64,000 bases of DNA from JAISGQ01 sp045604965 (GCA_045604965.1 JAZUPB010000036.1:1-64000); one strand, 5' to 3'; counted from the first letter of the stretch, positions 43,350 to 52,646 are shown. Notes: generated by a model from the letters alone, not told the origin. Program-made: numbers and translations.

Positions 43350-44567
43350 ATGGGAGAAAAAAAGAAGCGTAAGCCTTGGATAAAGAAGCGGCATTCAGTA
43401 GTTATTGCACTTCTTAAACTGCCGTTTGGCATATATACCAGGGCAAAATATAAAATTAAGCTTGAAAAATTCAAGGATTATGATGGAGGACAGTACCTTA
43501 TACTGCTCAATCATCAGACTGCTTTTGACCAGTTTTTTGTATCGCTGTGTTATCCCAAGCACGTGTACTACATAGCGAGCGAGGATCTATTTTCAAAAGG
43601 CTGGCTATCGAAGCTTATTACGTGGCTGGTAGCACCCATACCCTTCCGCAAGTCAACCTCCGACTTGTCAGGTGTGCGCAATTGTCTGCGTGTGGCAAAG
43701 GAGGGCGGAACCATAGCAATGGCGCCTGAAGGAAACAGGACATTCAGCGGAACTACAGAGTATATGAAGCCTGCAGTTGCATCTCTTGCAAAATCACTTA
43801 AGCTTCCAATTGCATTTTACCGTATAGAAGGAGGCTACGGAGCGCATCCGAGATGGAGCGACGAGGTCAGAAAAGGAAAAATGCGCGGATATTTCTCAAA
43901 GATCCTTCCTTATGAAGAGTTCAAGGAGATGTCGAATGAAGAGCTTTTCGATGTTATTCAGAAGGAACTCTGGGTAGATGAGAGAGAGGACAAAACGCAG
44001 TTTTACGGAAAAAACAATGCAGAATATCTTGACCGAGCGATGTATGTATGTCCATATTGCGGACTTTCCGAATTCTACAGTGAAAAAGATATTGTGGAAT
44101 GCAAAAAATGCGGAAGAAAAATAAGATATTTGCCAAGCAAGCAGCTTGAGGGAGTAGGCTTTGATTTTCCTTATACATATGTGAAGGAATGGTATGATTA
44201 CCAGTGCGATTTTATCCGCAATCTTGATATGACGCCATATTCCGAAAAAGCCATATATACAGATACAGTAAGATACAGTGAGAATATCTATTGTAAAAAC
44301 AAGATAGAAATAGACAGGGAAGCAAAGCTTAGCATCTATGCAGACAGGTTCACAGTAAAAACCAAAAATGGTGAAGATGTTTATCTGTTCTCGGAAGTGT
44401 CTGCGGCTACAGTGCTTGGAAAGAACAAACTCAATATCTATATTGAGGACAGAATATTCCAGTTCAAGGGCGACAAGCATTTCAATGCAGTTAAATATTT
44501 GAATCTGTACTGCCACGCAGTAAATATATCAAAGGGGGATCCTTATGGAGAATTTCTCGGACTTTAG
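43350..44567 (+). CDS. PlsC-type acyltransferase with C-terminal zinc ribbon
   Basis: 405 residues. Residues about 40-200 are a 1-acylglycerol-phosphate acyltransferase domain: NHQTAFD (HxxxxD), VAPIPFRKSTSD and MAPEGNRTF (EGxR). Residues about 230-262 add a zinc ribbon, CPYCG and CKKCG. The last 130 residues are beta-rich (YSENIYCKNKIEIDREAKLSIYADRF) and unrecognised. An extra ribbon on a lipid acyltransferase is unusual. The 3' end overlaps the next gene by 23 bases. Substrate is probably a lysophospholipid. Confidence 0.82.
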   Translation: MGEKKKRKPWIKKRHSVVIALLKLPFGIYTRAKYKIKLEKFKDYDGGQYLILLNHQTAFDQFFVSLCYPKHVYYIASEDLFSKGWLSKLITWLVAPIPFRKSTSDLSGVRNCLRVAKEGGTIAMAPEGNRTFSGTTEYMKPAVASLAKSLKLPIAFYRIEGGYGAHPRWSDEVRKGKMRGYFSKILPYEEFKEMSNEELFDVIQKELWVDEREDKTQFYGKNNAEYLDRAMYVCPYCGLSEFYSEKDIVECKKCGRKIRYLPSKQLEGVGFDFPYTYVKEWYDYQCDFIRNLDMTPYSEKAIYTDTVRYSENIYCKNKIEIDREAKLSIYADRFTVKTKNGEDVYLFSEVSAATVLGKNKLNIYIEDRIFQFKGDKHFNAVKYLNLYCHAVNISKGDPYGEFLGL

Positions 44568-45966
44568 TGTATGGGGCGGCATAAATATAATAGCCGTTCT
44601 CCTTATCAGCCTGCTTTTTGCAAATCTCCTAAAAAGAAAAATAAAGCTGCTGAGAAACTCACTTATTCCAACATCGGTTCTGGGCGGTCTTATTCTGCTC
44701 CTTGTATCTGTAGGATATAAATACATATTCGGCGAGAATATGTTCAATACACAGTTCTTCGGTGGCAATGGAGTAACCACTCTTGAAATGACCACATACC
44801 ATTGTCTTGCCATAGGCTTTATCGCAACCTCGTTCAAGCCTTCAAAGGAAAAAGTAGGCAAAAAGCGTGCGGTTGAGGTTTTCAATACAGGCGTGACAAC
44901 TGTTGCTACATATCTTATTCAGGGCATTTTCGGACTTGGTATTACTATCATTGCAGCAATGTACTTTATGCCTGACTTTTTTGAGGCAGCAGGCATTATT
45001 CTGCCATTTGGCTTCGGACAGGGCACAGGTCAGGCAATGAACTACGGCAATATTTACGAAACCGATTATGGCTTTGTGGGAGGAAAGAGCTTTGGTCTTA
45101 CCATAGCAGCCTGCGGTTTCCTCAGCGCAAGCCTCGGCGGCGTTATCCACCTGAATGTCCTTAAGAAAAAGGGCAAAGTTGAGATCGGCGGCGACGAAAA
45201 AGCAGAATGGCTCTGTGGCGATGATGTTCAAAAGGAAGACGAGATCCCGATGAACGGAAGTATGGATAAGCTGACGGTTCAGATGGGCTTTGTGCTTGCG
45301 GCATATATTATTGCATATCTCATTATGTTCGTGCTTGGCACACTGCTTCCGGGCCTGAGCTCCATCCTGTACGGCTTCAATTTCCTCTTCGGTGTGCTGG
45401 TTGCAGTCGGAATCAACTCCATTCTCATTGCACTTCGCAGAAAAGGCGTAATGAAGCGTCAGTATGTAAATACCTTCCTTATGAACCGAATCAGCGGATT
45501 CTTCTTTGATCTTATGGTAGTTGCAGGTATCGCAGCAATCCAGATAGATGTTCTCAAAGGCTACTGGCCGATCATTCTCATACTTGCTGTGGTCGGTCTG
45601 ATCATTACATACCTGTACAATATTTTTGTTGCACACGTGCTGTTCCCGGAATACAAACATCAGCAGTTCCTTGCTATGTACGGTATGCTTACAGGAACCG
45701 CAAGCACAGGCGTAATTCTGCTTCGTGAGATAGACAGAGATCTCAGCACTCCTGTGTCAGAAAATCTTGTTTATCAGAATCTTCCTGCAATCGTCCTCGG
45801 CTTCCCGATGATGATAATTGCCGCAATGGCACCTCCACAGCCGGTACTCACACTTATTGTTGTCAGCATATATTTCGTTGTGCTTAACATTGTTCTGTTC
45901 CGTTCAAAGATATTCCGACGCAGAAAAAAGAAGACCGAAGAGCCCTCCGAAACAGTAGAAGAATAA
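44545..45966 (+). CDS. Sodium/glutamate symporter family protein (GltS-like)
   Basis: 473 residues with about 11-12 membrane segments. Family blocks: SLIPTSVLGGLILL near residue 35, AAGIILPFGFGQGTGQAMNYGNIYE near 150 and MYGMLTGTASTGVILLREID near residue 380 (second inverted half). It is longer than E. coli GltS (401) through N-terminal and loop insertions. The ATG follows AAAGGGGG within the end of the acyltransferase gene. Confidence 0.87.
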   Translation: MENFSDFSVWGGINIIAVLLISLLFANLLKRKIKLLRNSLIPTSVLGGLILLLVSVGYKYIFGENMFNTQFFGGNGVTTLEMTTYHCLAIGFIATSFKPSKEKVGKKRAVEVFNTGVTTVATYLIQGIFGLGITIIAAMYFMPDFFEAAGIILPFGFGQGTGQAMNYGNIYETDYGFVGGKSFGLTIAACGFLSASLGGVIHLNVLKKKGKVEIGGDEKAEWLCGDDVQKEDEIPMNGSMDKLTVQMGFVLAAYIIAYLIMFVLGTLLPGLSSILYGFNFLFGVLVAVGINSILIALRRKGVMKRQYVNTFLMNRISGFFFDLMVVAGIAAIQIDVLKGYWPIILILAVVGLIITYLYNIFVAHVLFPEYKHQQFLAMYGMLTGTASTGVILLREIDRDLSTPVSENLVYQNLPAIVLGFPMMIIAAMAPPQPVLTLIVVSIYFVVLNIVLFRSKIFRRRKKKTEEPSETVEE

Positions 45967-45971
45967 ATATT

Positions 45972-45999
45972 AAAAAGGGCGCGAAATCGCGCCCTTTTT
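45972..45999 (+). terminator. Terminator after the glutamate symporter gene
   Basis: Perfect AAAAAGGGCGCGA / TCGCGCCCTTTTT stem with AA loop. Confidence 0.9.
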
Positions 46000-46024
46000 G
46001 CGTAAATATAAGGAGGAATGTTAA

Positions 46025-46807
46025 ATGCATTACGGAATGCCGGCACTTATTGAAATGCCGAAAATCGAGGATTGTGCAAAGCTTTGCAATGAACTGAATC
46101 TTCAGTTTGTGGAATTTAATATGAATTTGCCTGAGTATCAGCCGGACAGAATTGATATCGGAGAAATCAGTCAGGCAATGAACAGATACGGAATATACAG
46201 TACAATCCACCTTGACGAGATATTCAATCCGTTTGATCTGAATGGAATAATAGCAGATGCATATCTCGATATTTTTTCACGTACAGCAAATATCGCAAAG
46301 GAACTAGGCACACCGAGTATAAATATGCATATGCTTTATGGCATTTATTTTACAATGCCCGACAGCAAGATATATCTGTACAATACATACAGAGACGAAT
46401 ATCTGATGAGAGTCAAAGCGTTTTCAGATCTTGTGAGAGAAAAACTCAGAGGAACAGATACTCTTGTGTGCGTTGAAAACTGTGATGGATATATGGATTT
46501 CCAGAAGGAAGCCATCGAGCTCTTGCTTGAAAATCCTCATTTTGCACTTACATTTGACATAGGTCACAGTCACGCAGCAGGCGGTGTGGATGAGCAGTTT
46601 ATTCTTTCTCATAAGAATAGACTACGCCATTTCCATATTCACGATGCACTCGGGACAAAAAATCACAAGACTCTCGGTACAGGCGAGATAGACCTGAACA
46701 AATATTTAAGATTGGCAGAAGAAACAAATTCCCGTGCAGTGCTTGAGACCAAAACCATAGAAGCACTCAGGGAATCAGTAAACTGGCTGAGAATTCACAA
46801 GGGATGA
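46025..46807 (+). CDS. Sugar phosphate isomerase/epimerase (AP endonuclease 2 fold)
   Basis: 260 residues, TIM barrel of the xylose isomerase-like family: LCNELNLQFVEFNMNLPEYQPD, LVCVENCDGYMDF (metal-binding Glu), LTFDIGHSHAAGG (Asp, His) and RHFHIHDALGTKNHKTLGTGEIDL (His pair). These ligands fit a divalent-metal sugar epimerase or isomerase. ATG follows AAGGAGGAA, only 25 bases after a terminator. Substrate unknown. Confidence 0.87.
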   Translation: MHYGMPALIEMPKIEDCAKLCNELNLQFVEFNMNLPEYQPDRIDIGEISQAMNRYGIYSTIHLDEIFNPFDLNGIIADAYLDIFSRTANIAKELGTPSINMHMLYGIYFTMPDSKIYLYNTYRDEYLMRVKAFSDLVREKLRGTDTLVCVENCDGYMDFQKEAIELLLENPHFALTFDIGHSHAAGGVDEQFILSHKNRLRHFHIHDALGTKNHKTLGTGEIDLNKYLRLAEETNSRAVLETKTIEALRESVNWLRIHKG

Positions 46808-46819
46808 GGCGAAGAATAG

Positions 46820-47311
46820 ATGACAAAAATAAATCGAACCTTACTTTCGTTTGCTTTTATTGCCGTGTTGTTTATAACAGCAGGGTGCAGTGCGGATAAT
46901 ATTGATCATAATACTGAGAAACAGGAATGCATACAATTTACTGCAGACAATCTCAGGATTATTGAGAATGTTGTACTTGCGCTTGACGAATATGATTTCG
47001 GTGCAGACCTCTATTGCAATGACGGTGTCATTGAGGTATATGGTCAGGCTGACGAAGAACAGAAAAGAATCATTTTGTCTGACAAAAAATTAGTAAGAGA
47101 TTGCTTGAGTATACTTGACAACGAATATGTTTATTGCATATCCAAAACGGCATTTAAAAACAGAGAAGATTATGTGTACTCAATTCATTTCAAGACAAAC
47201 AAAAAGGGGTACCAATGCCAGGCGGTACGTATCTGTGACAAATCTTATATTTCAGCCGACCACGAGCATATTGCAGAGAACTGGTACTATTTTGAGGGCA
47301 TAAACGAGTAA
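46820..47311 (+). CDS. Small lipoprotein of unknown function
   Basis: 163 residues; signal peptide LFITAGC with Cys23 as lipid site. The mature part is charged, with no family I recognise. It begins 12 bases after the isomerase gene, with a weak AGGCGAAGA ribosome site, so it may be co-transcribed. Confidence 0.65.
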   Translation: MTKINRTLLSFAFIAVLFITAGCSADNIDHNTEKQECIQFTADNLRIIENVVLALDEYDFGADLYCNDGVIEVYGQADEEQKRIILSDKKLVRDCLSILDNEYVYCISKTAFKNREDYVYSIHFKTNKKGYQCQAVRICDKSYISADHEHIAENWYYFEGINE

Positions 47312-47333
47312 AAATATTTCCAAAAGAAGGATT

Positions 47334-47444
47334 CAAAAGGATGATATCCTTTTGTGGGGTCAAGGGGTGAATCCCCTTGCGGAGTTTGAGGCGGAGCCTC
47401 AACTATACAGACAAAGAAAGACCTCGGGCATTGCCCGAGTTCTT
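47334..47444. repeat. Cluster of four short hairpins (intergenic repeat)
   Basis: In series: CAAAAGGAT / ATCCTTTTG (47334-47354), CAAGGGG / CCCCTTG (47361-47379), GAGGC / GCCTC (47388-47400) and CTCGGGCA / TGCCCGAG with A- and T-tracts (47417-47444). The first three look like a dispersed extragenic repeat of the kind common in Ruminococcaceae; the last is a terminator between converging genes. Confidence 0.65.
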
Positions 47445-47470
47445 TAATGTTATTCTCAATAATCAATTTT

Positions 47471-48322
47471 TTACAGTGCCATAAGAAGCTTTTCAAAGTC
47501 TGCAGAAAGACAAGTTGTGCAGACTGCGGTAACAGGACCGGACATATATACTGTACCGTCATCAGCGATTTCAACAGACAGATCGCCGCCGGGCATATGA
47601 ACCGTTACCTTGTTGCCGGTTAGGCCCATACGGAAAGCCTCGCTTGCCGCAACAGTTGCACTGGTGCCCGATGCGAGGGTATAGCCTGCGCCGCGCTCAT
47701 AGGTTTCAAGCTTGATGTTTTCCTTGTCAACAACTTCCATAACATTGGTGTTGATAGGCTCCGCGAAAATCTCGCTGCGTTCGATATATTCACCTATTTC
47801 ACGAACCATCTGAGCGGATATGTTCTCCATAGGAATAACGCAATGTGGATTGCCGATGGTAAGACAAGTGACATAGCACTCAAGTCCGTCAAGCATCATA
47901 CGCTTTCCGATAAGTTTCTCGTTGTTTTCTTTTCTGGGGTCATCCATATAGTTTATCTCGCCCATAGCGACCTTGGATTCACTGCTGTCCTCGTTGAGAC
48001 ATTCGACCTTGATTTCGCCGCCGGGTGTATTGAATGTGAAATGCTTGTCGGTAACATAGCCTGCGTCACGCAGGTAGTGGGCAAATATACGTACGCCGTT
48101 GCCGCTGTTTTCTGCTTCACTGCCGTCGGGATTGTATATGCGAAGTGAGATATCATCGCCATTTAAAATCGGACCGTAAAGGATACCGTCGGAACCGATT
48201 CCGAAATGTCTGTCGCAGATATATCGGATTCTTGCAGGGGTAAGATCAAAATCATTTTTATAAGGGTCAAGAACGAGATAATCGTTTCCAAGACCGTGAT
48301 ATTTTCTGAGAATAATACTCAT
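47471..48322 (-). CDS. dapF: Diaminopimelate epimerase family protein without catalytic cysteines
   Basis: 283 residues from ATG 48322 (GGAGG eight bases upstream). The fold signature is clear: KYHGLGNDYLVLD, DRHFGIGSDGIL, RIYNPDGSEAENSGNGVR, GNPHCVI and YERGAGYTLASGTSATVA. True DapF has Cys in the CGNG and ACGTG motifs to remove and return the alpha proton; here both are Ser (Ser73 and Ser218), and GET is GYT. The family name is certain but epimerase activity is doubtful; it may act on another substrate or be one of several paralogues. No lysine biosynthesis genes adjoin it. Confidence 0.82.
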   Translation of the reverse strand: MSIILRKYHGLGNDYLVLDPYKNDFDLTPARIRYICDRHFGIGSDGILYGPILNGDDISLRIYNPDGSEAENSGNGVRIFAHYLRDAGYVTDKHFTFNTPGGEIKVECLNEDSSESKVAMGEINYMDDPRKENNEKLIGKRMMLDGLECYVTCLTIGNPHCVIPMENISAQMVREIGEYIERSEIFAEPINTNVMEVVDKENIKLETYERGAGYTLASGTSATVAASEAFRMGLTGNKVTVHMPGGDLSVEIADDGTVYMSGPVTAVCTTCLSADFEKLLMAL

Positions 48323-48439
48323 AGCACACACCTCCGGTATTTTCTGATATTATAATATGACAAAATGAGCAAAAATATAATAGTCATAAGTGCTTGAAAT
48401 AATGCAAAAAGTGCTATAGAATAACAGAGAGGTGATAAT

Positions 48440-49306
48440 ATGGTGTATGAAAAAAGAGGATATCTGAACAGCAACTTCAGACTGTTTCATATAAATGAAA
48501 AATCCGATAAAACCTTTGATTTCCACTATCACGAATTTGACAAAATAGTGGTGATGCTGGAAGGTGACGTAACCTACACTATAGAGGGCAACACCTATCA
48601 CCTGAAACCCGGGGATATAACGCTTGTGCGTCATAATGAGATACACAGACCGGAAATTAGCCCCGATACAGCATACGACCGATACATTCTCTATGTGATG
48701 CCTAATTACATCTCAAAATCCGGTGAAGACGAGCCGTCGCTTTCAAACTGCTTTCAGCTCGCCTCAGAGCGAAATGAACACGTGCTCAGCGCAGACGGAG
48801 AACGGCTCGAAAAAATAATAACACTTCTCAAGGAACTGGAAAGTTCACTGCAAAACGAAAAGTACGGTGCAAAATTATATTGTTCTGCGATTTTTGTGCA
48901 GATTATGATACTGATAAATCGCATAACGTTTTCAAAACGCCCTCACACGGTGAAAAGTGAGCCGAAAGATGAGCGCATCGTTGCAGTGCTGAAGTTCATA
49001 AATGATAATCTCACAGAAGACATGTCCATTGAACGGATATCGAAAAAATTCTTTATCAGCCGATATCATCTTATGCGTATTTTCCGCGATGCAACGGGAG
49101 AGACGATACACAGCTATATAAGAAAAAAACGGCTGCTCAGAGCGGCAGAACTGCTCAGGCAGGGAGTGCCTGTTGTAAAAGCCAGTGAAGAGTGTGGATT
49201 TTCTGAATATTCAACGTTCCTCAGAGCTTTCAGAGCTCAGTTTGGAAAATCTCCGTCAAAGTTGACCAATGATGAATCTGCAATGGCAGATATCTACGAT
49301 TATTAA
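48440..49306 (+). CDS. AraC-family transcriptional regulator
   Basis: 288 residues: cupin sensing domain (FDFHYHEFDKIVVMLEGDVTYTIEG, LKPGDITLVRHNEIHRPEI) and C-terminal AraC helix-turn-helix (MSIERISKKFFISRYHLMRIFRDATGETI, SEYSTFLRAFRAQFGKSPS). Divergent from the dapF-like gene. The target is not evident from context. Confidence 0.9.
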   Translation: MVYEKRGYLNSNFRLFHINEKSDKTFDFHYHEFDKIVVMLEGDVTYTIEGNTYHLKPGDITLVRHNEIHRPEISPDTAYDRYILYVMPNYISKSGEDEPSLSNCFQLASERNEHVLSADGERLEKIITLLKELESSLQNEKYGAKLYCSAIFVQIMILINRITFSKRPHTVKSEPKDERIVAVLKFINDNLTEDMSIERISKKFFISRYHLMRIFRDATGETIHSYIRKKRLLRAAELLRQGVPVVKASEECGFSEYSTFLRAFRAQFGKSPSKLTNDESAMADIYDY

Positions 49307-49375
49307 CATATCTTTAGTTGACCGCAGAAGCTATAGAGGTTATAATTATATAAAATTATTAAGGCAGGTGTGCAA

Positions 49376-50110
49376 TTGGAAAACATCAGACGCGATCCGC
49401 TGGGTGGTGGAAAGATTATATATGTCAGTTCCTCGCACACTTTTGGAACAGATGCAGTACTTCTGGCAGATTTTGCATCGGCCAGAAAAAGAGATAAAGC
49501 CCTTGACCTCGGAACAGGCTGTGGAATAATACCGCTCCTGTGGCTGAGCGAAGGAACAACAGCCGAAGCAACGGGACTGGAAATTGATCCTGATGCCGTT
49601 GCGCTTGGAGTCAAGAGCGCAGAAGAAAACGGCTGGAGTGAAAAGCTGAGCTTTATAAATGCCGACCTGAGAGAAATAAAAAAAGAGCTCAAATGCGAAA
49701 GCTTTGATCTCATCACCTGCAATCCGCCTTATTTCAAGGCGCAGAGCGGATTTATAAGTCCTGAAAATGCCAGAGCAAATGCAAGGACAGAGCTTACCTG
49801 CACTATAGACGATGTGTGCGCAGCAGCCTCACTCGTGCTGAAATACGGAGGCAGATTTTGTATGTGTCATCGTCCCGAGCGGCTTACTGACGTGCTGCTG
49901 AGTATGCGTCAGCATAAGATCGAACCTAAGAGACTGCGGTTTGTGCAGGACAGAGCAGGAAAAGCACCTTGGCTGTTTCTTGTTGAGGGACGAAAAGGCA
50001 GTAAAAGCTCGTTGGAAATCCAAACGCCGTTGATAATGAAAAATGACGACGGCACACGAACAGAAGAAATGCAGAAAATATACGGAAAATACGGGGAGGG
50101 ATTCAATTGA
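49376..50110 (+). CDS. tRNA1(Val) adenine-N6-methyltransferase-like protein (TrmN6/YfiC family)
   Basis: About 244 residues from a TTG at 49376 (AAGGCAGGTG seven bases upstream; a GTG two codons earlier is possible). SAM-binding LDLGTGCGIIPLLW near residue 42, then catalytic NPPY near residue 118, typical of N6-adenine methyltransferases of this family; QHKIEPKRLRFV and APWLFLVEGRKG near the end. It overlaps rsmI by four bases, a common pairing in Firmicutes. Confidence 0.9.
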   Translation: MENIRRDPLGGGKIIYVSSSHTFGTDAVLLADFASARKRDKALDLGTGCGIIPLLWLSEGTTAEATGLEIDPDAVALGVKSAEENGWSEKLSFINADLREIKKELKCESFDLITCNPPYFKAQSGFISPENARANARTELTCTIDDVCAAASLVLKYGGRFCMCHRPERLTDVLLSMRQHKIEPKRLRFVQDRAGKAPWLFLVEGRKGSKSSLEIQTPLIMKNDDGTRTEEMQKIYGKYGEGFN

Positions 50111-50937
50111 CAGGACGCCTGATACTTGTGGGCACACCGATAGGGAATCTCTCCGATATGAGCCCCAGAGCGATAGAAAATCTTACTGAATGTGATTTTA
50201 TCGCGGCAGAGGATACACGGGTAACGCTAAAATTACTCAACCATTTTGGCATAAAAAAGCCTATGGTCAGTTATTTTGAGCATAATAAATTTGAACGGGG
50301 CGAGCAGATATGCGCCCGTATTCTCGAAGGTGAGACCTGCTGTCTGGTTACAGATGCCGGAATGCCGGCGATAAGTGACCCTGGAGAAATGATAGTTGCC
50401 CAGTGCGCTCAGAAGGGGATAGAAGTTCTCTGTATTCCCGGTCCAAGTGCAGTGGTAACAGCATTGGCGCTCTCAGGATTGCCCACGGGACGATTTACAT
50501 TTGAGGGTTTTCTTAGCGTAACAAAGAAAAGCCGATTTGCTCACCTTGAAGAAGTAAAAAACGAAAAGCGCACAATGATATTCTACGAAGCTCCCCATAA
50601 GCTGCTAAATACGCTTGAGGATATGTACTCTGTATGGGGAGAAAGACGTATATCTCTTGCTCGTGAGCTTACAAAGCTCCACGAAGAGACAGTGCGAACA
50701 ACTCTGAGCGAAGCTATAGCACGGTATAAGGAAAAACCGCCAAAGGGCGAGTTTGTAATTATCATAGAAGGAGCAGGAGAAGAACCCGAAAAGGAATATT
50801 CTCTTGAGGATGCTGTTGCGATAGCGAAAGAACTGATAGAAAGCGGTTCATCAACCAGTGAGGCAGCAAAGAAAGCTGCTGCCGAAACAGGTATAAAGAA
50901 AGCCGATATTTATAAAATGCTGGTCAGAGAAAATTAA
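50107..50937 (+). CDS. rsmI: 16S rRNA (cytidine1402-2'-O)-methyltransferase
   Basis: 276 residues. Tetrapyrrole methylase-like fold: LILVGTPIGNLSDMSPRAIENL at the start, AAEDTRVTLKLLNHFGI, LVTDAGMPAISDPGE, and FEGFLSVTKKSR with the PKGEFVIIIEG strand near residue 215. Start is TTG at 50107, coupled to the upstream methyltransferase gene. Full length. Confidence 0.95.
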   Translation: MTGRLILVGTPIGNLSDMSPRAIENLTECDFIAAEDTRVTLKLLNHFGIKKPMVSYFEHNKFERGEQICARILEGETCCLVTDAGMPAISDPGEMIVAQCAQKGIEVLCIPGPSAVVTALALSGLPTGRFTFEGFLSVTKKSRFAHLEEVKNEKRTMIFYEAPHKLLNTLEDMYSVWGERRISLARELTKLHEETVRTTLSEAIARYKEKPPKGEFVIIIEGAGEEPEKEYSLEDAVAIAKELIESGSSTSEAAKKAAAETGIKKADIYKMLVREN

Positions 50938-50968
50938 TGACAGCATAGATTTGAAAGGAGAAAACATT

Positions 50969-51442
50969 ATGAAAGCAATCGGAAAGATATTAATAGCTGC
51001 AGCAGCGGCAACCGCAGCGGTAGTTGTAGCAAAAAAGGTTATTGATGAAATAGAGAAATCAGATAAGAACAGCAAAATAGTTCAAGGCTACAAAAAGGTA
51101 GCAGGTACGGTTTCAAACATTATAAACGGACATATGGAGGGAAGACCCAAGAACTTCAGCTGGGACGGATATGACGTGGACTTCTGTGAAGAGGACGACG
51201 AAAACTGCCGTTGTATGTGCGACGAGTGCCTGTTTGACGACGGATGCGATAAGGACGGAGATTCCTTTATGTTTTCTGATGCCGAGAACGATCAGGACTT
51301 TTTTGACGATACCCTCGATTTCATTCAGACAGAAAACGCAGAACCGACTGAGGAAGAAATCCAGGAGATCATCAACGAGGAAATGGCACAGGAGCAGATT
51401 GACAAGATCCTCAGCGAAATGGACGCAGAGGATGATGAATAA
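50969..51442 (+). CDS. Acidic, cysteine-rich small protein of unknown function
   Basis: 157 residues. The ATG at 50969 follows AAAGGAG; a TTG at 50951 lacks a ribosome site. An N-terminal Ala-rich hydrophobic stretch (IGKILIAAAAATAAVVVAKK, residues 3-22) could be a membrane anchor. The middle has FCEEDDENCRCMCDECLFDDGC, six cysteines in a short span, suited to zinc or another metal. The C-terminal third is very acidic. The next gene begins immediately after its stop. No family recognised. Confidence 0.68.
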   Translation: MKAIGKILIAAAAATAAVVVAKKVIDEIEKSDKNSKIVQGYKKVAGTVSNIINGHMEGRPKNFSWDGYDVDFCEEDDENCRCMCDECLFDDGCDKDGDSFMFSDAENDQDFFDDTLDFIQTENAEPTEEEIQEIINEEMAQEQIDKILSEMDAEDDE

Positions 51443-52243
51443 ATGAAGTACAGATACGGTAAAAATGTACTGGTGACAGGTGCATCCAGCGGTATAGGAT
51501 TTGCCTGCGCGGAGCTTTTCGCAGAGAAAGGCTTTAATGTCTGTGCCTGTTCACGTTCCGCGCCTGAAAGAGACGGTGTGCACGTGTTCAAAATGGATGT
51601 GTGCAGCGAAGAAAGCATAGAAAATGCATATAAATCAATGGAAGAAGCAAACTTGCTTCCCGATATAATAGTTCACTGCGCGGGAATGGGTATCGGAGGC
51701 GCTGCGGAAGATACCAGCAATGAAGCTGCACACAAGCAGATGGAGACAAACTATTTTGGTGTGCTCAATGTCAACAGGCGTTTTATGCCTCATATGAGAG
51801 AACAAAAAAAGGGACTTGTTATTATCGTTACATCTGTCGCGGCATTTATAGCGATACCGTATCAGTCTCATTACAGTGCATCCAAAGCAGCTCTTGAGAG
51901 CTACTGCGAATGTTTGAGAATGGAATCGGGCAAGTACGGAATACGTGCAGCCTGTGTAGCGCCCGGCGACACAAAAACCGGCTTTACGGCATACAGAAGC
52001 ATGGAAATACCTGATGATTCAGTGTACAAAGCTGACTGTGAACGCTCGGTTGCGAAAATGGAAAAAGACGAGCAGAACGGCAAACCGCCCGAAAGCGTTG
52101 CAAAAGTGGTTTGGCGCATATCAAAGAGACGGAATCCGCCTATACGCACAACAGTTGGTTTTGTCTACAAATGCATTGCAATGCTGAAAAAACTGCTGCC
52201 TAAAGGTTTTGTAGAAAAGCTTGTAAAAATACTTTATACATAA
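51443..52243 (+). CDS. SDR-family oxidoreductase
   Basis: 266 residues: VTGASSGIGFACAELFAEKGF (cofactor loop), HCAGMGIGG, VTSVAAFIAIPYQSHYSASKAAL (Ser, Tyr, Lys triad near residues 133-150). Classical short-chain dehydrogenase; the long C-terminal end with a hydrophobic KCIAMLKKLLPKGFVEKLVKIL helix suggests membrane association and a lipid-like substrate. Adjoins the acidic protein gene without a gap. Confidence 0.88.
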   Translation: MKYRYGKNVLVTGASSGIGFACAELFAEKGFNVCACSRSAPERDGVHVFKMDVCSEESIENAYKSMEEANLLPDIIVHCAGMGIGGAAEDTSNEAAHKQMETNYFGVLNVNRRFMPHMREQKKGLVIIVTSVAAFIAIPYQSHYSASKAALESYCECLRMESGKYGIRAACVAPGDTKTGFTAYRSMEIPDDSVYKADCERSVAKMEKDEQNGKPPESVAKVVWRISKRRNPPIRTTVGFVYKCIAMLKKLLPKGFVEKLVKILYT

Positions 52244-52246
52244 AAC

Positions 52247-52276
52247 AAAAGAGAATGGAGTATTCCATTCTCTTTT
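52247..52276 (+). terminator. Terminator after the SDR gene
   Basis: AAAAGAGAATGGA / TCCATTCTCTTTT stem with 4-base loop. Positions 52280-52570 hold no gene or repeat that I can support. Confidence 0.85.
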
Positions 52277-52578
52277 ATCTTTGTCTCAAAGCATCAGTGT
52301 CATCGAATAAATAGAGCTTTTGTTTCTGTATGAAAATATAGGCAAAGCAATAGAGAACACATTAAATTGACAATTTCCGTAGTTGCTGATATAATATCAG
52401 CAGACAAGGCGAATATTTTTAAGGATGTGATTTGCCCGATAATACAGCTGCCGAAATGTCGGCAAGCGTATGATCGGAAAGAGCAGAAAATCAAAATTAA
52501 AACTCAAACGGCTGTTGCTCAATGACAGCTTTGTTTGTGTTGCAATAATGATTTTTGCTCTGCATATATAGTGTTTGA

Positions 52579-52603
52579 CCGCAGAGGAATCTGCGGTTTT
52601 TCT
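52579..52603 (+). terminator. Short hairpin upstream of the amidohydrolase gene
   Basis: ACCGCAGA / TCTGCGGT with GGAA loop and TTTT, 44 bases before the ATG; either the end of a decayed unit or an attenuator. Confidence 0.5.
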
Positions 52604-52646
52604 GTTATATGAATTACGCCTTGTCATAAAAAACGGAGGAATCAAT

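Noticed and set aside
44842..45660. A 272-codon minus-strand frame
   Set aside because: Antisense to the GltS-like gene, no ribosome site, no motif.
47334..47444. A CRISPR-like array
   Set aside because: The short repeated words are arms of different hairpins, not equal direct repeats with spacers; no cas gene is in the window.
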